Assembly: GCA_018831195.1 (NCBI GenBank)
Contig: JAHJDP010000042.1
Location: forward strand, 188,292-252,291
DNA length: 64,000 bases
DNA from: Candidatus Eisenbacteria bacterium
GTDB taxonomy: Bacteria > Eisenbacteria > RBG-16-71-46 > CAIMUX01 > JAHJDP01
Direction: 5' to 3'
How positions within the stretch are numbered: the stretch's first letter is position 1; the number at the start of each line of letters is the position of its first letter. The notes below the pieces were generated by a model, which did no database searches, was not told where the DNA came from, and saw only the letters and a program-made list of their open reading frames with translations. Positions 24,290 through 32,740 of the stretch are shown in pieces. The position numbers and the translations under genes are program-made.

Positions 24290-26590
24290 CTATCTCTCCA
24301 ATACGATCTTTTGAACGGCTTGTTGATCCCCCGATTGGCAGCGGCAGAAGTATATTCCCGATGCCATCTCATGGCCGGCGATGTCCCGTCCGCTCCACTG
24401 TACAACGTGGCCGCCCGGCGGAAGCATCTCATCGAGAAGGGTATTCACGAGGCGGCCCCGGACATCATAGAGAGCTATCCGGGCCCGGCCCGCCTTTGGG
24501 ATGTTGAAGACGATGGAGGTCATGCTGTTAAAGGGGTTTGGAGCGGCTCCGGCAATGAAGAGTCTCGACGCGGCGGCTCCATCCACCGGCGCATCGCTGG
24601 CGCCCGTTGCGGTCTCGAAATACCAGAGCGCCGCCGTCGCCAAGGGGCGGTCTTCGATATCAAGCGCTCCGCGCTCAACCTCAACTGTATAGATTGTCTC
24701 GGCCTGCAAAAATTCACCGGGACGGTATTTCAGATGCTGATTCGAATCACTCCACTCCCATGTGCCGCCGGGACCCGGCTCCGGTGAGATGACAATGGCC
24801 GCTTCGGTCGATGACGAGTCCATCGATTTGTTGAAGTAAATATCAATTGTCGCGTGAAGCGGGACCTCATCCCCAATGGGAGAGAAATCGATCACCAACG
24901 GCTCGTCGGAACATTTTACCGCATCCCTCCAGAGAAGATCGACAAGCAGCGTCCGGTCGACTCCATACCCCGCCCACTGATAAAATTCGTAGGAAGAGGA
25001 GTCACCGGGAGCGAGGTTTCCGAAGCGTTTTTCAAAAAAGAGGTTTTCCATGTCGGCGCAGGAGCCCGAAGGATAGATCGGGTATTCACCGGTGAAGTTC
25101 CCCAAGGGGGGATTGCAGAGGAAGTAGCTATAGGTCGGCATAAACTCGGTGGTGCGGTCGGGAAGAATAACGCCGATCGAATAGAATGAGGTGCGATCGT
25201 AGGCGGCAAACCAATTGCCGTCGATTTCCGCCGCGGTCATTCCAGCCTCACCACTGTATGCGCCGGTATCATTAGGAAGCAGGCCCCGATCATCCTCCTC
25301 CCGATCCGATCCCGCGGCGCTTCCATAAAGCCACTGTTCCCGTCCCCAGACAAAATCAAAATCGTGGGCCACGGCGTCGATGTTTCGAATGACATAGCGA
25401 TGGCGGAACATCCGGCTGTCGTTGTAAAATTGCACGGTCTTCGTTACCGCAACCTTATTACGGAGTCCGTAGAGCCCTCCTGAGGACATTTTAAATGTCA
25501 ACGATTCCAAATCGCCGGAGAGCAGCCAAGAGAGGGCATCTCCGGTCCATTTGATATTGCTGGGATAAGTTCCTGTTCCGTCGTTATAAGCGCTGTGGTC
25601 GAGATGCACGGCAACCCGCTCCATGCAATCAACCGTATGGGGCTCGCCGGTTTCAAGATCAGTGACGTGCAGATCGACAACACAGCCCGGCCCATGCGGC
25701 GAGGAATAGTCCGACCCGAGGATTCCCGTGTGGATATATTGATTCCAAATGAGATAGCCGTTGCGGAAGTCCCTTAAGCCCATATCTCCTGTGTGATAGC
25801 GATCAATGAGGGTTCCGGCCAGGCCGCTCGGGGCGTCAAATTCGATGGTCACGCGGGCGACCGACGCTAATGTCATATCACAAATGAATTCGATGATATT
25901 ATCTTGAACCGAGATACTTGAAACACCCTCGCCCTGGACGATCACATTCTCGATGCTGTTCGCTTTCGGCAGAATCGGGATCCGGATCAGAGCGTCATTG
26001 ACGGCTGAGGAACGAATGAGGCCGAAATCGCTTATTGTATGATGCCACCCCGCACCCAAACCATTCGATTCCACGGCAAACCCTGTATAGGAATCGTAGG
26101 CATCCTGCCCGGCGCCGGTCGTGATGCCGGTCCACCGTCGCACGGTATAAAGAGAGAAGAAGGGAGAGAGGCCGCTGCCACCGGAAGCATCGCGATAGGC
26201 CGTGACGTTCAGCTGATAATTACCGGTGGGGCGCGCCTCACCGGTGATACCCCCCACATGAAAGAATCCGGTATATGTGCCGTCTCCCGAAGTCAGATCC
26301 GGTGGAACACCGTCATCGAATAAATGATCACGGACAGCTGGATTGACGATTCCCATCACGACCACTGAATCACAGTCGGTGACGGGCAATCCGTCGAGTG
26401 TGACATCGGCGTTGATAAGGATATTACCGAACCAGGAATAGGAAGATTTATCGATGCTGATATCCAATGAAAATAGATCCTGTCGAAGATCCGCCGCATG
26501 CGCTGTCATGGCAACGAGGAGGGGCGCAAGAAGAGCGGTGATTATGTATAAGAACCGGTTCAGATTTTCATCCCCCCTCTGGATGCACAA
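24290..26590 (-). CDS. Large secreted protein with Big_5 domain and FlgD-like C-terminal sorting domain
   Basis: About 766 residues. A signal peptide (FLYIITALLAPLLVAMTAHAA) is followed by an Ig-like domain containing SGDGTYTGFF, a ~350-residue beta-rich region I do not recognise, and a Big_5-like domain (VIDFSPIGDEVPLHATIDIYFNKSM). It ends in a FlgD-like Ig domain (APNPFNSMTSIVF...RIALYDVRGRLV...MASGIYF) at the very C-terminus, the position used as a secretion or sorting signal in Bacteroidetes-related phyla. A surface location is inferred. The start is doubtful: TTG at 26590 is the first in-frame start after the upstream stop, and the best ribosome site (AGAGGGGGG) precedes only a CTG a few codons later. 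Confidence 0.8.
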   Translation of the reverse strand: MCIQRGDENLNRFLYIITALLAPLLVAMTAHAADLRQDLFSLDISIDKSSYSWFGNILINADVTLDGLPVTDCDSVVVMGIVNPAVRDHLFDDGVPPDLTSGDGTYTGFFHVGGITGEARPTGNYQLNVTAYRDASGGSGLSPFFSLYTVRRWTGITTGAGQDAYDSYTGFAVESNGLGAGWHHTISDFGLIRSSAVNDALIRIPILPKANSIENVIVQGEGVSSISVQDNIIEFICDMTLASVARVTIEFDAPSGLAGTLIDRYHTGDMGLRDFRNGYLIWNQYIHTGILGSDYSSPHGPGCVVDLHVTDLETGEPHTVDCMERVAVHLDHSAYNDGTGTYPSNIKWTGDALSWLLSGDLESLTFKMSSGGLYGLRNKVAVTKTVQFYNDSRMFRHRYVIRNIDAVAHDFDFVWGREQWLYGSAAGSDREEDDRGLLPNDTGAYSGEAGMTAAEIDGNWFAAYDRTSFYSIGVILPDRTTEFMPTYSYFLCNPPLGNFTGEYPIYPSGSCADMENLFFEKRFGNLAPGDSSSYEFYQWAGYGVDRTLLVDLLWRDAVKCSDEPLVIDFSPIGDEVPLHATIDIYFNKSMDSSSTEAAIVISPEPGPGGTWEWSDSNQHLKYRPGEFLQAETIYTVEVERGALDIEDRPLATAALWYFETATGASDAPVDGAAASRLFIAGAAPNPFNSMTSIVFNIPKAGRARIALYDVRGRLVNTLLDEMLPPGGHVVQWSGRDIAGHEMASGIYFCRCQSGDQQAVQKIVLER

Positions 26591-26660
26591 GCCCTTGTAA
26601 TTCTATCACAAATTCTTGGTGAATTGGAGGGGGCATTGTCCGGATGTGCTGAACGAGTCT

Positions 26661-28550
26661 TTACGAACCGATATAGCCTAGTGAGCGGAGCCTTTCCAGC
26701 ATTTCGCCGTCCACGCCGGAGGGCCGCTCTGGATCATCCGGAACCGGCCGCAGGCCGTAGCTGGGGATTGCCACCGGCGGATGCCGCTCCGCATGGCCGG
26801 GTTCAATTATTTCAAGGACAGGACGCCCGCCCAGATCATTCGCCAGCGGGAGGCCCATGAGATACATGCAGGTCGCGGCGGCATCGGCCAGACTATACCG
26901 ATTCTCTGAAATAGCTCCAGACTGTACATTGGCGCCGCTGACAATCAGCCAGCCATCCTCGTTTTCCTCTTTCCAGCCGGGAAGGATGAGGATGATCTTG
27001 ATGGCTCCCTGATCCCCGGCTGCTTGTCCCCGGTATGTCAGGAGATCCGTCAGGGGCTCTGAAATGAAATCGATATACGCATTCAATTCCCGGTTGAACG
27101 GTGACTCCCACTCCTCGATTTTGCCCTTGGACAGGACCCGCTTCATGACATCCGGTCCCGGCAGATAGAGCATGAGTAGATCCGGATCGAGTTTTCTTTG
27201 AAGATAGGCGGAGGCGGCGGCGTAGAGATGGTCGGATGTATAGAGCGTAGAGGATAATTCCGGAGAAACAGATTCCGGCGCTGCTTTCATTAAGGGCGCC
27301 AATTCAAAGAGCAGACTTGCCGGGTAGGTTTCACCCGCCAGTTGATGGGCGCCGGATGGATCCCATGCCGGAGCCGCCGGAGAATCGGCATCCGGCGAAG
27401 AGTCCCCGCGCTCCTGTATGAGCTGTTGAAGCTTGAGAAAGGCATGATCGGTAATCATTGCGCCGCGGATCTGATCGGCCGGCCAGGTGGCCCACCATCC
27501 CGCCACAACATTCGATCGCCCCACCTCATCCTCCAGATCCCACAATGCCTTGGATTGGCGCATATGGCTTCTGATGGCCAGACTCTGCGTCAATCGAAAG
27601 AAGGGAAGGACATGATTAAAAGCCTCATAGAGCCCGACCTGGCCGGGCCTGACAATCAAGGGCGTCCGCAAACCGCGGAGCGTCTCTATTTTATAATCGG
27701 CGATTCCGTGGCGCTGATAACTTTCTCCAGTCGCCAAACTTGTCCATTGAATCGGCGGGATAAGGCCGGTTCCCGGATCGAGACGGACCCAGGCGCCGGT
27801 CTCAAGCACATTGTTAAATCCGGGGATATCCTTCCGGGCGCGTAATTCCTGCAGGCGGGCCCGGGTCATCCCGTCAATCCCCACAATCACCAGGGGGCGG
27901 CCGCTGGGATCGACCTGCGTCATATCGAGTTTAACATTGTCTGTTGTTCCGGGTGATGTTGTCGCCCGGAGAACGAGCATGAAGAGAATGACGGCGAAGG
28001 CAAAATATCCAAGAATGAAAAAGGCCTTCTTCCAGTCTCCTTTGCGGGCCTTGTGGGGTTTTTTCCAATAAACGATGAGAATATACATGGCATAGGTGAA
28101 AATCCGGCTGAGGATGAGACTGGCACCCAGAACCAGGGCGTAGATCGGCAAGGCGCGGACGCTGATCAGGACCTCTCGTGAGGCGCCGCCGACGCCGTTC
28201 CAACGGCACCAGAAGATCCCGTAGACGGCGACCAGAAGGAAAAAGAACAAACCCATGGCGAAGGCCGCCGTTTTTGTATCGCTGAGTCGTTTCTTTTGAA
28301 AGAGAAAATAGATCGTTTTTAGTAGGGCGCCGGAGAGCCCGATCCCCAGCGCCAGGATGCTGTAGACACCCAACAGGGTTGTCGAGAGAAGGACCAGATC
28401 TTGAAAGGATCCAAGGAAACCCGGGTGAAGGACAAGCGTTGTCGCGATCATGAGAGAGCCGACGGCGCCGCCGCCGATGATGCCGATGGAGATTCCGATG
28501 AGGATGTTGCTTCTTAGCTCTTGGGCAAGATCGCTCCAGGTATTTCTCAT
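26661..28550 (-). CDS. Membrane protein with alkaline-phosphatase-superfamily (type I phosphodiesterase) domain
   Basis: A 629-residue protein. Residues 1-200 hold five or six hydrophobic helices (for example NILIGISIGIIGGGAVGSLM, TTLLGVYSILALGIGLSGALL). The rest is an AlkP-fold domain beginning LVIVGIDGM (metal Asp) with a nucleophile-type Thr in PIQWTSLATGESYQRHGI, and ending LERLRSLGYIGS, as many bacterial phosphodiesterase or sulfatase relatives do. However, the usual SDHG metal motif before the last strands reads ILILPGWKEEN, and the D-x-x-x-H site reads PDVMKRV. Both histidines are therefore missing and catalysis is doubtful. It sits downstream of the SLC13-like gene in the same direction. 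Confidence 0.75.
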   Translation of the reverse strand: MRNTWSDLAQELRSNILIGISIGIIGGGAVGSLMIATTLVLHPGFLGSFQDLVLLSTTLLGVYSILALGIGLSGALLKTIYFLFQKKRLSDTKTAAFAMGLFFFLLVAVYGIFWCRWNGVGGASREVLISVRALPIYALVLGASLILSRIFTYAMYILIVYWKKPHKARKGDWKKAFFILGYFAFAVILFMLVLRATTSPGTTDNVKLDMTQVDPSGRPLVIVGIDGMTRARLQELRARKDIPGFNNVLETGAWVRLDPGTGLIPPIQWTSLATGESYQRHGIADYKIETLRGLRTPLIVRPGQVGLYEAFNHVLPFFRLTQSLAIRSHMRQSKALWDLEDEVGRSNVVAGWWATWPADQIRGAMITDHAFLKLQQLIQERGDSSPDADSPAAPAWDPSGAHQLAGETYPASLLFELAPLMKAAPESVSPELSSTLYTSDHLYAAASAYLQRKLDPDLLMLYLPGPDVMKRVLSKGKIEEWESPFNRELNAYIDFISEPLTDLLTYRGQAAGDQGAIKIILILPGWKEENEDGWLIVSGANVQSGAISENRYSLADAAATCMYLMGLPLANDLGGRPVLEIIEPGHAERHPPVAIPSYGLRPVPDDPERPSGVDGEMLERLRSLGYIGS

Positions 28551-28624
28551 CCGTTACATGTCCTGCTTTCGGGAAGATTCAGATCCGGTCCGGCTTCCGT
28601 TCAGACTCGTCTAATTCAGCCCCA

Positions 28625-30091
28625 TTAATTCAGACCGACCAGGGGCCAAAAGTAACGCACCCAAAGCAGTATGACCGTCCAGGAAACCAGGTGCAAGATG
28701 ACCCCGGGAAGCAGCAGGTCGCTTACTTTCAATTGCTTGGAAGAGAAGATGATGGCGATAGGCGGAGCGCCCATCGGGAAGATGTAGACGAGTCCCGCGG
28801 CGACGGCGATGAGGTAGGCCAGATGGCGGGCGGGAAGTCCTAAGGGCGTGGCAAAACCGATAGCGAGAGGTAGTAAAAAGGCGACAACGGCGGCGCTCGA
28901 CATCCCCTCGGTGAGGATGGCGGCAAGAACGACCAGTACGGCGACCAGAACGAGGGTCGGCGCCCCCCAGGGCAGTATGGATGAGGCGATCCATTCTGCG
29001 GCGCCTGTTTCCGACAGGGCGGTTCCCAGCGCGATGGCCCCGCCGTACATGAGAATGATTCCCCAGTTGACGTATTCCTCGGTATCGGCCCAATTGACCA
29101 GCCGGAAGACAAAGAGAGCCACGGAAGCGAGGATGGCTGTTGTTGAGAGATCCACCATGCCGCTGAGAAAAATCCAGCAAAGGACGGTGAGGAGAAAGAT
29201 CATCGCAATCCCCTTTTCCCGCCGGCTGATCGGCCCCAGCCCCGCCAGCCGCTCCGAGAGTTTCCGGCAAGCTTGGGAGACATCGGGGCGATCCCCGCTG
29301 AAAAAGATGAAAAGGATCGCAATGGAAACAGGAATCATGGCGACGGTGACCGGAAAGACAACGCGGGTCCATTCAATAAAGGAGATCTCTTCACCGGAGA
29401 GGCGCCGCAGAATCCCGAGCGCCAGGGGGGCTCTCGCACCGCCGAGAAGGGTCCCCGTCCCGCCGACAACGGCGCCCCATCCCAACGCAATGAGAAGCCC
29501 CTTGCCGTAACGGCTCCCGCCCGATTTCTCACCGACGGCCCGGCTGATTTCTAAAACAACAGGGATGAGAACGGCGGCGACCGCATGTTCAGAAATAATC
29601 AGGGAGAGGCTCCAGGCGATGAGAAAGACACCGGCCAGCAGGAGCCGCGGAGAGCGGCCGAAACGCATCAGGATGAAGAGCGCGAGACGCTGGGAGAGCC
29701 CCGACTTCATGATGGCGGCGGCGAGAATGAAGGAGCCGAGGATAAAAAAGATCGCCGTATTTCCGAAAAGGGCAAAGGCCTCCGTCGCCGTAAAGACGTG
29801 GAATAAAGAAAGAAGCGAGATGGCAAGGAGACCGGTTACAGCGAAGGGGATGGCGGCAGTGATCCAGAGGCCGAAACAGGTGACGAAAATCGCGATGGCC
29901 CGGAAGCCTTCCTGCGACAATCCTTTCGGCGGCGGGAGGGCCAGGAAGATCAGGAGGGTGACGAGCGCCAGTTGCAGAATGATGGTGTTCCAGGAACTTT
30001 CCCAGAGGAATGTGTAAGCCCCGCCGAGCGGTTTAACACCGTGCGATGGCTTCCCTTCCGGGTCTTGTTCCAGGGATGGTTTATCGCGCAT
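28625..30091 (-). CDS. SLC13/DASS-type anion transporter
   Basis: A 488-residue inner-membrane transporter with about 11 hydrophobic helices and the divalent-anion:sodium symporter layout: two inverted halves, each with a re-entrant hairpin. Substrates in the family are dicarboxylates, citrate, sulfate or phosphate. The Ser-Asn-Thr tips that bind Na+ and substrate are altered: residues 167-169 read SEH (LIISEHAVAAVLIPV) and 398-400 read SSA (TEGMSSAAVVAFLLP). Coupling or substrate may thus differ. The ATG at 30091 follows GTGAGGGCGG. Its neighbours, the outer-membrane barrel upstream and the AlkP-fold protein downstream, give no clear pathway. Confidence 0.88.
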   Translation of the reverse strand: MRDKPSLEQDPEGKPSHGVKPLGGAYTFLWESSWNTIILQLALVTLLIFLALPPPKGLSQEGFRAIAIFVTCFGLWITAAIPFAVTGLLAISLLSLFHVFTATEAFALFGNTAIFFILGSFILAAAIMKSGLSQRLALFILMRFGRSPRLLLAGVFLIAWSLSLIISEHAVAAVLIPVVLEISRAVGEKSGGSRYGKGLLIALGWGAVVGGTGTLLGGARAPLALGILRRLSGEEISFIEWTRVVFPVTVAMIPVSIAILFIFFSGDRPDVSQACRKLSERLAGLGPISRREKGIAMIFLLTVLCWIFLSGMVDLSTTAILASVALFVFRLVNWADTEEYVNWGIILMYGGAIALGTALSETGAAEWIASSILPWGAPTLVLVAVLVVLAAILTEGMSSAAVVAFLLPLAIGFATPLGLPARHLAYLIAVAAGLVYIFPMGAPPIAIIFSSKQLKVSDLLLPGVILHLVSWTVILLWVRYFWPLVGLN

Positions 30092-30168
30092 CCGCCCTCA
30101 CCCCTTGTAAAGGCCGGGCGGATCCTTTGGAGAACCCGCCCGATAATCAACGCCCTCTCGGTGCGATC

Positions 30169-31107
30169 CTAGAAGAGGAGGTCTAATCCCAAAAACGCCT
30201 GGTAGTCAAAGGCGGATAATTCCGGGCTTTGCAAATTGACAACCAAAGCGCCGCTAACGAAAATATTGGGCGCCGCCTTAAACCTCAAGCCGGGAGATAT
30301 ATCCAAATATGTCTCGCCGTCACTCACCGAGGCCAGAACTTCGCCACTGAGACCGACCTTGGCGCCGACGGCATAGACGGCTGAGGCGTCGAAGGACAGG
30401 CTGGTATCATAGTTCTCATCCGAGGGGATGGAAACACTGGCATCCCCGTGAAGATTCCAGCGACCTCTACGATGGCTGCCCGCGATGCCGGCGGTCCAGA
30501 TCGTGCCCTCAATGCCCACCTCGTCATCGCCGGTGGGAAGAGTGATTAATCCGAACAGAGCCACCCGGGTTCGTCCGAGTTCCTGTTTCCAGAGTTGGTA
30601 TTTTGAGTAGAGCTTCAGGTCGCCGAAACCGGAGATCGATTCGGAGGTGGAAGTGTCGATGGAGGCGCCCTGGTATGAAAAGGTGATATCGTGATCGATA
30701 TCATAATTCAGCATCGGATAGAGATAACCTCCAACGGTGAGCTTTTCGGTTAAACCATAGAAAGCGGACACCGTCATCTGTGTGCTGGTTAGCGTGACTT
30801 CGTCATCACCGCGGATATAGGCGTACGGGAATCCATAGTCATCAAATATAGGAATATAATCTACCGATGTGTCCTTAAGCTCCCCATAAATAAAATAGGT
30901 GCCAAGGGTAAGTTGTCCTTTATCTAAAACATAACCCGACTCCGTCAGTACAGGCCCGCGATGGTACATGTCGTCACCCGCACCTCCGCCGAAGGATCCC
31001 CCGATGGCGCCGATCTGAGCGGCCGCTGTTTGCGGTATCAAGACCAGTCCCAGCATGATCCCAAGAGAAATGATGCAGTGCAGCCTTTGCAAATGGCACA
31101 AAGACAT
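30169..31107 (-). CDS. Outer-membrane beta-barrel protein
   Basis: A 312-residue exported protein: signal peptide ending TAAAQ, then a Gly-rich linker and about a dozen amphipathic beta-strands (QLTLGTYFIYGEL, TSTQMTVSAFYGLTEKLTVGGYLYP, GDLKLYSKYQLW, RVALFGLITLPTGDD). It ends in Phe (AFLGLDLLF), as outer-membrane proteins assembled by BamA do. It resembles small transporter-like barrels but no specific family is certain. AGGAGG precedes the ATG. It lies 12 bases after the stop of the second FHA protease, so it is the last gene of the kinase/phosphatase/protease operon and could be a partner or target of the periplasmic proteases. Confidence 0.78.
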   Translation of the reverse strand: MSLCHLQRLHCIISLGIMLGLVLIPQTAAAQIGAIGGSFGGGAGDDMYHRGPVLTESGYVLDKGQLTLGTYFIYGELKDTSVDYIPIFDDYGFPYAYIRGDDEVTLTSTQMTVSAFYGLTEKLTVGGYLYPMLNYDIDHDITFSYQGASIDTSTSESISGFGDLKLYSKYQLWKQELGRTRVALFGLITLPTGDDEVGIEGTIWTAGIAGSHRRGRWNLHGDASVSIPSDENYDTSLSFDASAVYAVGAKVGLSGEVLASVSDGETYLDISPGLRFKAAPNIFVSGALVVNLQSPELSAFDYQAFLGLDLLF

Positions 31108-31119
31108 CGGATCTTCCTC

Positions 31120-32688
31120 CTATCCCTTCCTGTAGACCATGACGGAGCTGCCGACCTTGATGGTGTCACCCGGTTGCATTGTCGTTTCCTGAATCGAACG
31201 CTCGTTGACATGCGTCGGATTGGTGCCGCTGAGGTTCTTTACCATGATGGCGCCGGCGTTGTCGGCAAAGACAATGGCGTGCTCCCTCGAAACGGTCTCT
31301 TCGTTGATGACGATTTGGCATTTGGCGGCATCGCGCCCGATACGGATGCCATCGACGGTGATGGGGAAAGTATTGCCCTTCAGTGGACCTGTTTGCACAA
31401 CAAGCTGGCCGAGATCGGCGCCGGCCTTCGGTTTTTTGGCCACCGCCGCCGCGCCTCCACCACGGCGGGTCCGCATGATACCTGTAACGATGAGGATGAT
31501 TCCGATAAGGACGACCAGACCGATAATGAGCGTCGTTGTGGAAAAGCCGCCGCTTTCGCCGCCGCCGCCGCCCGACATCGCCTCACGCTGGAGCTTGGTC
31601 GCATCTTGAAGATCGGGCATCAACCGAAGGACTTCGGTGAACTTCGCAATGGCTTCCTGCGATTTTCCCTGATAGTACAAGTTTAGTGCGTCGGCCCAGG
31701 CTCGATCAAAGAGACTCGGGCTCGTATCAACGCCGGCCGCGCGGATGAATTCCTTCACGACATTGGAAGGGACGGCGAAGTTAAATCCCTGAATCGCCTG
31801 CTGTCCCTGATGAATGCTGATAAAGGTCGCCATCCCGATCACGTCGCCGTTGTCGTTGAAGACAGGACCGCCGCTGTTACCCCAGGTCACCGGAGCGTCG
31901 AATTGCAGAACATTGCTTCCCTTGACATCGAGTTTGAGGCTCGAGATCTGCCCCGTTGTGAAGCTCGCTTCCAGAACCGATTCAGGATTCAGGTAGGTGT
32001 GTTCCATGACGACGCCTGGATAACCGGCGACGTGTACGGCGGCGCCGATCTGCATGGTTCCCGAATCACCGATGCGGACCGTGGGAAGATCACGCCCTTC
32101 GATTTTTAGGACTGCAACATCCTTGCCGGTTTCCCAGGATTCCCAGGGAATCGAAGTCTTCCCCGGACGTCCGCTCATGGGAGGACTAAACTCCTTCACC
32201 TCCGCGGAATATTTCTTCCAATTCTGAAGATAGACGTCCAAATCCTTTTTGACGGAAATCTCAGCCGCAGAAAGAAACTGCTGGAAGAGGGCGACCTTCT
32301 CCTCGCTGGTCAATGGGCGGCCTTGCTTCTGTTCCGCTCCCGGAAAGACATTTTCCTCCAGGGCCCGCCACAACATCTGAGACTTCAATTGCTCATCGTT
32401 ATTGTCGTGGTAGGTATCGACGACATGCCCGTTGGTCACGAGATATCCGTCGGCCGAGATAATCCATCCCGATCCCGAGCTGCTCATTTGGGTCTGCATT
32501 TCAATCGGACCCTGCTCGGTCTGAATCGTGATTTGGGCTTGAACGGACAGCCAAACCAAGACAACCGCCGGCTTGACGGAGTAATAGAGATGTTGACGCT
32601 GCTGGGCGTCGAGATCCGCATCAGCCGTTTGGAATGCGAAAAGTCCAAGGATGATTAAAGTGAGCGTGATTCCCAGCTTCCGGAACAT
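31120..32688 (-). CDS. Membrane-spanning trypsin-like protease with cytoplasmic FHA domain (copy 1)
   Basis: A 522-residue protein. A signal sequence (MFRKLGITLTLIILGLFAFQ) is followed by a trypsin/HtrA-like periplasmic protease with His88 (VTNGHVVD), Asp190 (GKDVAVLKIEG) and Ser272 (WGNSGGPVF). A helical, TPR-like stretch (AWADALNLYYQGKSQEAIAKF) leads to a membrane helix at ~383-404, and a cytoplasmic FHA domain (428-520) has Arg452, Ser467-Arg-x-His470 and the NxxGT...N pattern. FHA domains bind phosphothreonine, so kinase signals inside could control proteolysis outside. The start at 32688 has AAGGAGG. It is a close tandem paralogue of the next gene upstream and lacks a PDZ domain. Confidence 0.9.
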   Translation of the reverse strand: MFRKLGITLTLIILGLFAFQTADADLDAQQRQHLYYSVKPAVVLVWLSVQAQITIQTEQGPIEMQTQMSSSGSGWIISADGYLVTNGHVVDTYHDNNDEQLKSQMLWRALEENVFPGAEQKQGRPLTSEEKVALFQQFLSAAEISVKKDLDVYLQNWKKYSAEVKEFSPPMSGRPGKTSIPWESWETGKDVAVLKIEGRDLPTVRIGDSGTMQIGAAVHVAGYPGVVMEHTYLNPESVLEASFTTGQISSLKLDVKGSNVLQFDAPVTWGNSGGPVFNDNGDVIGMATFISIHQGQQAIQGFNFAVPSNVVKEFIRAAGVDTSPSLFDRAWADALNLYYQGKSQEAIAKFTEVLRLMPDLQDATKLQREAMSGGGGGESGGFSTTTLIIGLVVLIGIILIVTGIMRTRRGGGAAAVAKKPKAGADLGQLVVQTGPLKGNTFPITVDGIRIGRDAAKCQIVINEETVSREHAIVFADNAGAIMVKNLSGTNPTHVNERSIQETTMQPGDTIKVGSSVMVYRKG

Positions 32689-32740
32689 GTCGGCCTCCTT
32701 CCTTGGTTCATTGAGGTGCATAGGCCCTGGAGTTCTTCAT

